From: Tetrapyrgos nigripes
Lineage: Eukaryota > Basidiomycota > Agaricomycetes > Agaricales > Campanellaceae
DNA: 64,000 nucleotides
Reading direction: 5' to 3'
Assembly (NCBI GenBank): GCA_013368315.1
Contig: JAACJM010000003.1
Location: 868,001 to 932,000 of the forward strand
A model generated the notes under the pieces. That model ran no database searches. It was given only the letters and a program-made list of their open reading frames with translations, and had not been told where the DNA came from. Within the stretch, counting starts at the first letter, position 1; each line of letters starts with the position of its first letter. Of this stretch, positions 31,166 to 42,031 are shown piece after piece. The translations under genes and the position numbers were made by a program.

Positions 31166-33509
31166 ATGTCGGATAAGAAGCTACCCATGGACGAGGAGGG
31201 AGCACGCCCCTCAGACTCGCGAACATCACTGGAGTATACCGATGAGGAGGCCAGAAGAGCTGTCCGTAGACTGGACTATGCGATCTTACCTGTCATGACT
31301 CTGTACTACCTTCTTTCGTTCTTGGTGAGTCTTTCTTCAGTCATAATTCATCTACATTGCTGAGCGTTTCCTCAGGATCGTGCCAATATAGGTGACCAAG
31401 TTCACCCTTACAATTCCGATGTCGTTCGTGACGCGTTCAAACTCCAGGAAATGCCAGAGTAGCAGGACTCCAACGAGATCTCGGGATGACTGATCACCAG
31501 TATTCCATCGTGGTCACCATTCTCTATGTGTGCGTGCGCTGGTCTTGGTTCCTTGAACTAGATTTTGATTTTCTACACTGCAGGCCTTATATTATAGCAG
31601 AACTACCTTCCAACCTTCTCCTGCGCAAAATAGGGCCCAGAATCCTCATGCCAACTCTGCTGACCATTTGGGGTGTAATTGTAACCCTGCAAGGTACGCA
31701 ACTCCACTCTAACCTTACCCGGGTCTATGTATTTGTGAACAGGACTTGTGACCTCCTATGCTGGACTTGCCGTCGCCAGGGCTATTCTTGGAGCTATCGA
31801 GGGTATGTTCAATGGCCAGTTCCTTGCTCTACCTTCACTCTCGCTAACTTCTTTTGGTTTATCCTAATAGGACCAATGTTCCCTGGAATTGTTCTTTATT
31901 TATCAGGATTCTATACACGAAAAGAACTGTCCATTCGGTAAGAAATTGCCTACGTTGTTCTCTACACCTAATGTAGTTAATTTCTTCTCCTGACTTCAGC
32001 GTGGCCGTCTTCTTCTCATCTGCTTCGGTAGGCGTCGTTTTGTCGCTAGCGCTGAAAAGCCCCGCCTGACTCGGGCTGTATATAGCTTTCTGGTGCTTTC
32101 TCCGGGTTGCTTGCAGCAGCTATCGTAAATATGGAAGGAGTTGGAGGAAAGGTATTCTAATCATCGTTCCGGCCGCAGAACACGAGATGAATGTTTTTCT
32201 TTCTACTAAAAAAGCCAGGTTGGGCGTGGATATTTTTCTTGGTATAGACCTTTCATCCTTTCTGTAACAAGATATTAACATCATTGACGCAGGAGGGCAT
32301 TTTCAGTGTTTTGATCGGAGTCACCGGCTTTTTTGTCACGCCTTCAACTCCGTATGAAGTCATGACACTGAACCAGAGACAGAAAGAGTACGTGAAGCAT
32401 TCTATATATTCTCTTTTGCAGTGCTGACCGTGAATGTGAAGGATCATCATGGAAAGGCTACAACGCGATAGGCCCTCAGTAAACCCAGCTGATAGCTTCA
32501 GTTTCCGAGAAGTTATCCGTTCCATAACGTCCCCTCATGTTCTTCTCGTCTTCGCAATATTCTACATGCTTGGGACAAACCTTTACGGTCTTGCCTTGTT
32601 CTTACCCTCAATCGTCAATCAACTAGGCTTTGGTGCAAACGAATCACAGCTTCTTAGCGTGGGTCCTTTTGCGGCTGGATTCTTTGGTACATTGACTTTA
32701 ATTTATGACTTGGCAATCCTCTGAACATCATCATTCTTCATCCAGTGACCTTCGTCTCGGCATTTGCGTCTGATCGCTTTAATAAACGCGCAGTGTCGAT
32801 CGCTTCGCTGTATTTGTTGTCGGTGATTGGGTTTGCCATGTACTTGGGTGAGCAGAAGCCATACTTGAAGCCCCGATCCCTAAGTCAATCTTACTTCCTG
32901 CAGGGGTCGAGGGTAAATGGAGTCGCTACGGCAGCCTCTTTTTTGCGGTTCCAGTACGTCTAATGTTTTTAGGCGTTTCAACAACTCTTTAATAACTCTC
33001 TACTTCCAGGGCGTTTATGCTGCCACACCTATAGTCAGTGCATGGATGAGCAACAACTCGGAGCCGTACTATAGGCGTGCTACCAGTATAGCTTTTGGAT
33101 TCATTGCTACCAACTCGGTGAGTAGTTTTTCCGGCATTTGACCTGCTTTACTTATGAAGCCGTTCAGGGAGGCATTACCAGTACATGGCTTTACCCGAGC
33201 AAGGAAGCTCCCAGGTTCAGACGAGCTACTATCATCAATCTCGTATTGTGAGTAGTACTTTTTCCCCTTCTTTTGCGTGTCAACGTGTCATTGACGCATG
33301 ATTGTCCGTCTTCCAGCTCCATCTCGATTATTATACTGACTGCTGTAAATGCTCTGGTCCTCTCTCGAGCAAACAAGAAAAAGAAGGAAAAGCGAGACCA
33401 ATTGCTGGCGCCTTATATTGACGAGAAGACTGGCCAAACCGGCGATGGTGGATTACAGGCCTGGGTGGACCTTGGCGACAAGCATCCTGATTTCCATTAT
33501 ACTACCTAA
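31166..33509 (+). CDS. MFS transporter, anion:cation symporter (Dal5/allantoate permease-like) family
   Basis: I read 16 exons, all with GT-AG borders and consistent phases; the second, 31376-31391, is only 16 bp. The N-terminus is acidic and cytosolic, then LDYAILPVMTLYYLLSFL, DRANIG, GLQRDLGMTDHQYSIVVTIL, YVPYIIAELPSNLLLRKIGP. Further segments are GLAVARAILGAIEGPMFPGI, FSGLLAAAIVNMEG, GWAWIFFLEGIFSVLIGV, and the second half SPHVLLVFAIFYMLGTNLYG, GVEGKWSRYGSLFFAVPGVY, GGITSTWLYPS. The C-terminus is charged. The family imports organic anions such as allantoate, nicotinate or other carboxylates with protons; the substrate here cannot be told. It ends 132 bp from the stop of the OPT gene, facing it. 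Confidence 0.9.
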
Positions 33510-33641
33510 TCTTCAAGGATAATAAGTATGACCTTGCTTTTAAGGTAACTTCTGCCGCTAGCAGTGGATACCAGGCCAACACACTACTATTACACATTAA
33601 TACTACACACTGTTACACTGTACGTCCACACCGTATCACAA

Positions 33642-36600
33642 TTACTTTACCTTCCCAAAACATCTCTCTACAGACTGGGCGTTATTGCCCCACCAATGGG
33701 GCATCACAGCGCCTAGGACAGAAAGAATATCGGTGACTCCAATAAACGAAATAGACATTCTGACTTACCGCTAGTTCCAATGGTCGCAAATAACACTAGG
33801 AGATTGAGATTGAAGCCAGTATCGACTATTTTCGTGTAAGTAAGAGTTCAAACAGCAATCGAAAGCACACTCACGAGCTGCACCGCTTATATAAGCCCAC
33901 ATTCTCCAGAATTGATATTTTTTTCTGTATAAATAGAAGTTGAACACGAAACCCAAGAGGAATCGAGTAAACGGTCCTGTGGAGATGTTTCCACGGAACT
34001 TCAAGTGCGGTTCAGGTTGGCAAGTAAGCATGAGTGTAGAATGACATTAAGGGAGCAGTACCTCTGCCATATTAGCGAACAAGATGGTTGTGTTCCAGAG
34101 GTGGAATTTTGGGCCCTTCCACTTCTTGTGAAGTAACCAGATGATAGCCGGAGTGCCAGCCCCCAATCTAGAAGATCACAAACAGAAAGTCATTATACTT
34201 GGTGGTGCGAGTGATGTTGATAGCGTACAAAAATCCCCAGAGAATGGGCTTATATCTGCCAGTCTTCAGCGTTAGAAAAAGTGTGAAGAACAAAGATGAC
34301 AAGCTTACATAGGTTCCTGGAATAGTTTTGATGGTCCAACAAGACCATATTGAATACCAGCAGAGTTGTATCCCTTGAGTTCTTGACCAGTCTGATTCAG
34401 GTAATCAGTTAGGAGTCAATCGGGTTGGGGATTGGACTCACCCATTGTCCAATAGGATCGACCTTGATTCCTCGAAGACTAGTGGCAGTACGTTGGTAAA
34501 TAGTATCACTGGAGCGCAATATAGATCTCACTAATCAAGTCTGGTGGCCACGACCCATCGCATAGCAGCATCTGTAGGTATGGTTATTTTCAGGTATCAT
34601 CATTAGGAAGATTCTGACTGACAGTTCACTGTACACGCATCAGTTCCGGACGGGCTTGAATAAAAGATTGTGGTCGACGTACCTGGCAGGCCAATAAAAC
34701 TTCCCAACAGTTGAGAAAAGATTACAGCTCGAGGGGGTATGTGCATATCTAAGAGCGCGGGGACAAGCAAGCATTGAATTCTCCACTACGCTCTGCTTTT
34801 CGGAAGGACTCACAGTGACCAATTTTCTGATCTTCGATGATCTTCCGGCAATCATACCAAACATTACCAGCTACAATACGATACGCCAGCAGGCCTAGTG
34901 GGTGGCGGGATGAACCTGGAGCGTCGATCGTGTATCCGTACTAGAGGTTCGAGAATTGGGACATTTCTACTTGTCAGTCAGTTGTTACTCACCACCAGCT
35001 CATTGAAAATACCAGTCTTGAGCTCAAAACCGCTGATCGCATAAACCAGGCTCATGGGGAGTGTTGCGAATAAACCTATGCCCTGCAGCAACATCAGTAT
35101 CCGAAATAATCAACTGCAGTATGAGGTGGCGCACCAGTGCGGCAAAGAATGTGAAAAGTGGCATGTATACGCCGTTTCCTTTGACGATGATAACGATGAG
35201 AGTAACCACTGCGGCTAGGAAGATTGAGATCCATTCGTACACAGTGACTTGTGGATATATTCTGTTCATTTTACTGAGAATAGTCATTTTCGTGAGAATG
35301 CGATGAGCTTGCCAAAACGATTAGTCATACTACCTTATTTTATCGTTGTGAACAGATTCTTTCGTGAAATGAGATTTAACCACAGCCCAGATGTTTGGAC
35401 CGAGAAAGAAACACATCCATGAGAACGAGGACGTGAACGAGGCGCACCCTGGAATAAGAAAAGTGAGATCGGATGATTGGTTTGAACTTGGCTGGATCTT
35501 ACAAAAGAAATTGTCCCATAAATATCTACGGTTGAAATCGGTTTAAACGTTCCTGTCAAGGCTTGACGAATGATACTACTCACTGTGCACCTGAAAAGGG
35601 AGGGCCGACTTCTTCATACTAGAACGAACATGTGAGTACAGTGAAACGGTCTATCGATTAATTCTCTTACCAGGGTTTCATTCAACTGTCCATCGGGAGT
35701 GACTAGTCGAAGATATCGTATCAATCGCAACTCATCAGAAGATAATACTTACGCAAAGTATTGAAGGGATAGCTTGATCCGTTTTGCATGTAACTGTCGA
35801 TTAATTAGTCTCCCGGGCATGCCAATTAAGGGATAAGGAGATTTACATCCCGTTGCTCATCACGCTGTATGTCGGTGAGCCCCAAATATTGCCAAAGTGG
35901 ACAATAGGTATCAGGATCCATGTTCTAGCAAAAGATAACGATGTTCATGAAAGCTGCCCTCTGACAGTAGCATATGAACAATATACTTACGTGAAAACAA
36001 AACCCACGAAGAGTAGCACCTGCACAAACCATGGCTGGGTGATGACGGAGGACTGGATATTTGACCAATCCAATGTCTGCACCGTAGCGCTTTAACGTTA
36101 GGGACTGTCTGGTGATATCCATTGACTGACACTTACGATGTTCAGTAAACCTACACCACCGATTCCAGATCCAAGGAAGCTTGCAGCCTTATTGTGTCCC
36201 CCGAACCAACACAGAGGGGCCAATGCAGAAACCATAGGGAAAATGTACTATCAATTTATCAGTTGTGCCGCCTCAGGCGTCAACAGTAATTGGCTGAAAC
36301 CATTACCTCAGGAAACCACTGAAATTTTCATGGTACGAAATTCTAATCAGCCTTAAATCAGCCTCTCAGAATAATCTCACTCACTTGCCAAACGAATATC
36401 GAAGCGCAAAGAATCCAGAAGACCTTTTTTGGTTCAGTAAGTGCCACATCTCAACTGATCAACTGCATTTCAGCCATACCTTCATCTGCCTTTGCGTCCT
36501 TCGTTTCTGAGATGCGATCTCTGCCTCAGATTCATTTTTGGCCGTAGTTGAGTCACCATAGCTGGTCTGGAGAGAGCGATAGAGTGTCACTTGTTGCAGA

Positions 36601-37717
36601 CTTAGCGGGAAGATGAAGATTGGATCGTAGATAAGAACCCCTCTAACGAGAGCAGCAAATCCAAACCCGATGATCGCAGTGGCCCCTGTTCACATGAACG
36701 ATCGGAAGAGTGAGTGGATATTAAAGGACGTAGTAAGGCGTGATGCATTGGGACTTACATCCAAAGAACAGAGCCACAAAGGGGTTCATATCAATATCAA
36801 AGCTGAGTGATAGGTGAGCTACGACTGAAATGTCAAGGTTCTCCAAAGACACTCACTATATTTTGCCATTTGCAGCTAGGGTAGCTGTCAACGAAATCAG
36901 GTTCAAAAGAAGTGCACTAGTTGTAGCCACAGTAGTACGTACTTGCCCACATGCCAGATGCTCCTGCGTTTCTGTTTGTCCAAAAGAATTGCTTGACTTG
37001 ATAAGAACTTCGGCAGAGAAACACCACTTACGCAGCCATACCGATAAGGACGTGCTCTTTTCTTGAGAAAGGTCCAGGGTTCTACGAGTATCACGGGAAG
37101 TAAGTCGATTGAAGTTGGCAGATCCATTGTCAGTGTCACGTAGTACGTACCAAAGAAAAACCAAGTCTGCCTAGAGGCACGGTATATGCTGGGAGATACC
37201 GTGCCATGATCCTACCGAGCGGCCATGACGTTAGAATGATGAAAAAGACTGAAAACTCTGTTGAGGTAGTCCGGTAACTGGAGAATAAACGTGCGTGGCA
37301 CGGACGAAGAGCATGCAGTCGAAATTGAGTCGCAAAGCAGGTCTTATCAGCAAAGAAAATATTGACAGATAGGAGCTTACATGGCTAGCTGGCCGACGAA
37401 GGCACCAAGACAGACGTAGGCCGTAGTGAGTACAAGCACTCTGTTTAAAAGATATGAGAACATGCACCATGATCAGTATCATGAACTCACCGAAAAGTGA
37501 TAGTGCTTTCAGTTGGATCGTCCTCGAATGAGATGGTGTCCCGAACCAATCTTGGGATGCTGGCGTATTCTGGGTCGTTCTCCCAGTCCTCTTCGACTGA
37601 GGTCTTTCCTTGAGTCTCTACGTCGCATGTCGAGTCAGCTTTGTCTTTCTCGGAGACGGAGATGCTATCCCCAGACTTTTCGTGGAGGTCGAAAGCAGGT
37701 CTAGTGAGCGAAGCCAT
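33642..37717 (-). CDS. OPT-family oligopeptide transporter
   Basis: The gene starts at ATG 37717 (MASLTRPAFDLHEKSGDSI) with an acidic N-terminus that ends in DPEYASIPRLVRDTIS, where the membrane domain begins. Many short exons (probably near 20; I did not resolve every one) code OPT segments. These include MARYLPAYTVPLGRLGFSLN with NPGPFSRKEHVLIG, a hallmark of the family, then SYGDSTTAKNESEAEIASQ, WFPEYIFPMVSALAPLCW, NPGIQYGLVGP-like sequence (SAGIQYGLVGPSKLF), LGAGTPAIIWLLHKKW and GNISTGPFTRFLLGFVFNFY. The end is MPHWWGNNAQSVERCFGKVK. OPT proteins couple uptake of tetra- and pentapeptides, glutathione or metal chelates to protons at the plasma membrane. Confidence 0.9.
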
Positions 37718-39269
37718 GGTCACCAAATCCTGAGGAAGCAATGCCTTGGAAAGAGGAAGGAAAGGTCCTCGAGAAGAAGCAGTGGAGTGGAAGCCTACTT
37801 ATAAGAAAGCGAAGAAGAAAGCACGCCACCTCATATTCCGAAGTTTGTGGCTGATCCAGTATATCGGTAGATACCTCGTCTGTACCTCGTCGAAACTTCT
37901 GGGTATATAAAGATGAAGTGAATTGGTGCAGTAAGCACTAACGAATGCCAGGTGCCATACTTATGAAATCCATAGTTAAGTATGAACTTAAAGAACTTCG
38001 GCATAGTCACGGGTACATATCCGTACCACATCCTAAACCCGCCAGGCCGGAGGGCATGGGTACGGGAGCTGCGAATGGTGAGCCCGGTGCAATGACCAGA
38101 TGGCTACAAACAGAATGACATCATAACGTTGGTTAGCAGCTGCTTTTGGAACAACTAGGTGCTTACCAGACCAGACCAGAACCCTCTAGCTAAGACATTT
38201 CCGGTAAGTCACGACTCAGTTGACTTCGAGCTCCTCATAGTTCTTGCGAGACATTTATGCGGATGCTGACTTCAATTCAGCACGAAAAGGTACAGTAGGA
38301 TATTCGTGCGGTTTGTCCCTTCGAAGTCTGAATTGATTCAACCGACTATTAGCCCTGCGCCAAAGATTGGAGCAGGAGAAGAAAGTTGAAATGGTTTGGA
38401 TAATCCTGCTGCGACTTACTGGGAAAGATTCTCTGTCCAGCGCTACAAATTTTCGGAGCATCTTTGGATGCTATTTCAGTGTAATGACCCAACAAAGATC
38501 AGTAAATCATCTTCAACACCATCGGCGTTTTGTTTACAGTCCGTGAGGAAAGGCATGTCGGGAAACAAGCTCGTCTTCTGCAGTTCCGCAATCCAGCCAG
38601 CTGGAGACACCGATGATCGCAGACTGAAGCTAGTAGAATATGTACAATTGAACTTCATAACCACGCGAAAGTCATACATAGTGCTTACAGCGTTCTGATC
38701 CGTAGAAATTGTAGGATATAGTTCAAAGATAGAACGCAAAAGTCGACGGCGGCCGAGATTTGCGTATATTGGGCATTGGCTGGTCACCTTCAAAAGAAAA
38801 AAAGTAGTTCATCGTCGCTGGACGCGTCGGAAAGGGAACTAAAGAAGGCAGGCGCGGGAAAGGTACTGACCATTTGCAGCCGGCTACGGCCATGCAGGAG
38901 TAGTATTAGTTGTATGGTGTTCAGCCTCACTGAGCGCTCCGCTTCGTGCTTCGCTGGGTTCGCGAAATATGATACCAAGCTCTAATGATGCGAGGATGAT
39001 GCAGCCTTATCAAGTCCTTGACTTAGGACCGGGACACCCTGGGTCTTTGTCTCTGAATGATCCGACCAACTACTTTGTTACGTTTTTGACCCGTTTATTC
39101 AATATGATGCAGAAGCATGAGACTTGATGCAAATGACCCCATCGATCCCGGCCGTGTCACTCAAGCGCCTACTGGTGTTGGGGGTATAAGAGCAGTGAAG
39201 ATGTTACGGCTGAAAGCAGCAAACCTAGCTTGCTTTCTCCATTGAAATACCAGGGTATTGGCGGTGGAA
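37718..39269. other. 1.5 kb sparse region, possible decayed or lineage-specific minus-strand gene
   Basis: On the minus strand from about 38940 to 38260, open segments can be joined by GT-AG introns: HGRSRLQM, then VTSQCPIYANLGRRRLLRS, then (after an intron ending TACTAG near 38630) SFSLRSSVSPAGWIAELQKT and DCKQNADGVEDDLLIFV, and finally LRRDKPHEYPTVPFRAELK. The model lacks a clear first ATG and I recognise no domain, so I do not call a gene. The rest is promoter of the OPT gene and featureless sequence. Confidence 0.3.
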
Positions 39270-39566
39270 ATGTTGAAAAAATCTTCCACCCACGGCGAAG
39301 TCACTGGCATTGTCAAGAGCAAACAGGAAGCTCAAAATGCTGGAGTGCAGGCCAGCGTATGATTACCTCTGTTGCTTGAAAGCTTTTACTCATGTACATT
39401 TATTTCTCTGCTGGCCTCCGAAGCGATACTCGATTCATCATTCGCAACGATGACGTATTTCTGTCTTCTTTATTAGACTGATGTCCTAACTCTGCTTCTC
39501 CCGTAGACTGGCAAAGAGACTGCGTACAAGCCACAGAATATTCAAGGTGTCGAGGAGAAGGACTAG
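39270..39566 (+). CDS. Small two-exon protein, 48 residues
   Basis: Exons 39270-39356 and 39507-39566 join at phase 0: MLKKSSTHGEVTGIVKSKQE, AQNAGVQAS, then TGKETAYKPQNIQGVEEKD. The donor is GTATGA and the acceptor CCCGTAG. The product is small, hydrophilic and lysine/glutamine rich, with no signal peptide. I do not recognise the family. Support comes from the clean intron, a reasonable start context (GGAAATG) and coding-like composition. It is too short for usual gene finders, and chance cannot be excluded. Confidence 0.5.
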
Positions 39567-39809
39567 CAGTTTACTGTTTCAAAGCAATTATCTATTTTGT
39601 AGTTGTATCTCAGAAACGAAGAGCTACATACTGTAAATTTTGACACAAATCTAAAGTGCACACCACAGTACACTTTTTCTGAGAGTCAGAGGGCGTGGGA
39701 TTGTGACCCGAAATAATGGCATTGCACGCCATCACTGCGCCCGAGCCGTTGGGCGCGCAACCCAGCGGTCATCTCTTGAACAGGTCCAAAGATACTGAGT
39801 GAAGATCCG

Positions 39810-41532
39810 ATGGCGACAGGCAACAACGATATCACCAGCACCCATCCAACCGACTGGAAATATGTCTCGGAGGGCGGCGCAACCATAGTCTTTTCTTATG
39901 TCGGGCCGTCGGACTCGAGCCGTGCCAAGAATACCGCGTTCCAAGGCATGGTACTACGCCTTCGAAAAGTTCCCAGCGTTCCTCTTGGCGTACGCTTTGA
40001 TTCGGATTCCTCCAGCTTCAGTGAAGACGAAGACGATGAAGAAGACGACGAAGACGAGCCCGACGATCCATCCATTGCTTTCCAGAAACAATGCATGGCA
40101 CGTTTAGTTCCCAACGCACATTTGCCCCAATTGGAGAGTATTATTGTCCGTTCACCTCCGGGAAGGAGCTATACCAGCGACGCGATTATCGAGGAAAAGC
40201 TAGATGGACAGGACGCACTCCAAGACACTCATGATCACGACGAACATCACCATCGCCATCATCACCATAAGCATTTAACGGACGGAAGTGCTTGGCTTCG
40301 GGCCTTAGCAGCGACGCACGATGAGCTCCGTCCTCAGACGAGACGAGCATTGGGAGGGATAGACTTCAAGCGTCGCAAAGGAGTGTTGGCAACGGACCTG
40401 GTAGGCGGACATGGGATGAGCGTGGAGATCAAGGTATGTGAGTAATTCCATAAGTAACGACCCCGTCTTCTAATACTTGTCGTCGTCTCGCAGCCCAAAT
40501 GGTCATTCCTACCGAATCCCGCACACCTCTCTGCAGAATTTAAGCCTATCAAAACTAAGACCTGTCGTTTCTGCATGCACACTCATATGCGCACCCAAGA
40601 AGCTACGAGCAAGGAGAGTGTACAGACAGAGGACGTTGAGGAACAGAAGCCTTCATCTGGAAGACATGCGGCACCTCCAGCAGTGGGGTATTGTCCTCTA
40701 GATCTCTTTTCTCCGAGATCAGACCGAGTTCGATACGCTGTTCACGCATTATACGACGCTTGGATCGCAAGTGAAGGAAAAGCAAACAATCTCAAGGTTT
40801 TTGTTAGAGGGAAGGGCGTGAAAGTATCGGGTGTAAGTGGCTCTCTACATACTGACGAATTCGCTAATTTTTTTTTCCTTTACCTTGCGGCAGCGCAAAC
40901 TGATCTTTCACAATCCACCATCAGAACTGGAAGAGGACCAAATTCGAACAGCCTTTGCAGATAGTCTCCTACCCCTCCTCACACAGACTCCTGTGCTGCA
41001 ATTGCTCAACAGGCTCCAGCGAACCCTAGACATGTTGGATGTAGAAGGTCTCGTAAAGGTCTGGGAGAAATGGTGTCGTTCGTCAGGCCATGTCGGCGAG
41101 AACGAGCTTGGCGCTGGCTGCGAAGAACCAACTCTAGAAGAATGGGGCTCTTTCATTGATAGCTACCTTCACGAACTGGGATTAGACGAGCAATCAGGCA
41201 AAGGACCCGCTGAATCGGTAAACGGAAAGGCGAAACATGCAGAGTTGCCTGATGTACAGACTGAAGAAGAGATGAGGTTTTACCTGTTGGCCTATCTTTT
41301 ATCAGCGACATTCAAGGATTGTTCGATCATCGTGAGGGTACCGCTGCTGGGTTCGGATATGAGTGAGATGGAGGATGCAAACCTGGATTCGAGGATGATT
41401 ACGTTGATTGACTTGGACCCAAAGAGTATGACGAGGTTGAAGAAATGGGAGGCTTTGGACAGGGAGATTGTGAGCACGTATGGCCAATTACGAGAAGAGG
41501 AGAGGACAGCATGCATTGATGATTGGAACTGA
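39810..41532 (+). CDS. IPK1: Inositol-pentakisphosphate 2-kinase
   Basis: Exons 39810-40433, 40494-40832 and 40894-41532 give 533 residues. The enzyme phosphorylates the 2-position of InsP5 to make InsP6 (phytate), in the nucleus in yeast. TDWKYVSEGGATIVFSY is the nucleotide-binding start. The family motif EIKPKWSFLP spans the first intron, followed by CRFCMHTHMR, in which Cys and His residues bind zinc in relatives, and by YCPLDLFSP. The C-terminal lobe carries MITLIDLDPKSMTRLKKW, where a DLDPK-like segment binds metal. Two low-complexity insertions are unusual: an acidic loop (about 70-90) and a His-rich loop, HDHDEHHHRHHHHKH (about 147-161). Confidence 0.92.
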
Positions 41533-42031
41533 CGGCGCATTCACTATCTAATGCGAGCATAGCAGCTATTCGTCAGTTCTATACGAAGTCTATACCACTG
41601 GATGTAATCTATTCATATTTGAAGACTGGAGAAGCCTCTCGTGCCGAGATGTCGACCTTGCTTGCCAAGTATTGCACCACAGAGCGCTGGGCTGCGAGCG
41701 CTATAGGAGGACCTTGACAAGCAAGGTGATACTGTGCAACCCAAGCGCAACCTATGTGTTGGATAGCGCTATTTAAAATTTACCACAGTTCGTTCGAAAA
41801 TTTTTCAGAATCATTACTGCCGACGCTAAATAACGTCAGTCCTACAAAGTCCGGTAGAATTTCTGAGATACTGAGATACAATCGCAGAAAAGTGTGCGGG
41901 ATGAGAATTACATGTGTCGCGGGGAAGCAAGTATCGCAAGTAAGTGACAGAGAGAAAAGACAAAGATATCAATACACAAAGCAAGAGTCAATTCCTCAAG
42001 AAACGAAAGCAGGGAAACTGATAACGTAAAC
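41533..42031. other. Intergenic between two converging genes, 499 bp
   Basis: IPK1 and the large repeat protein end toward each other here. No gene or RNA is seen. Confidence 0.6.
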
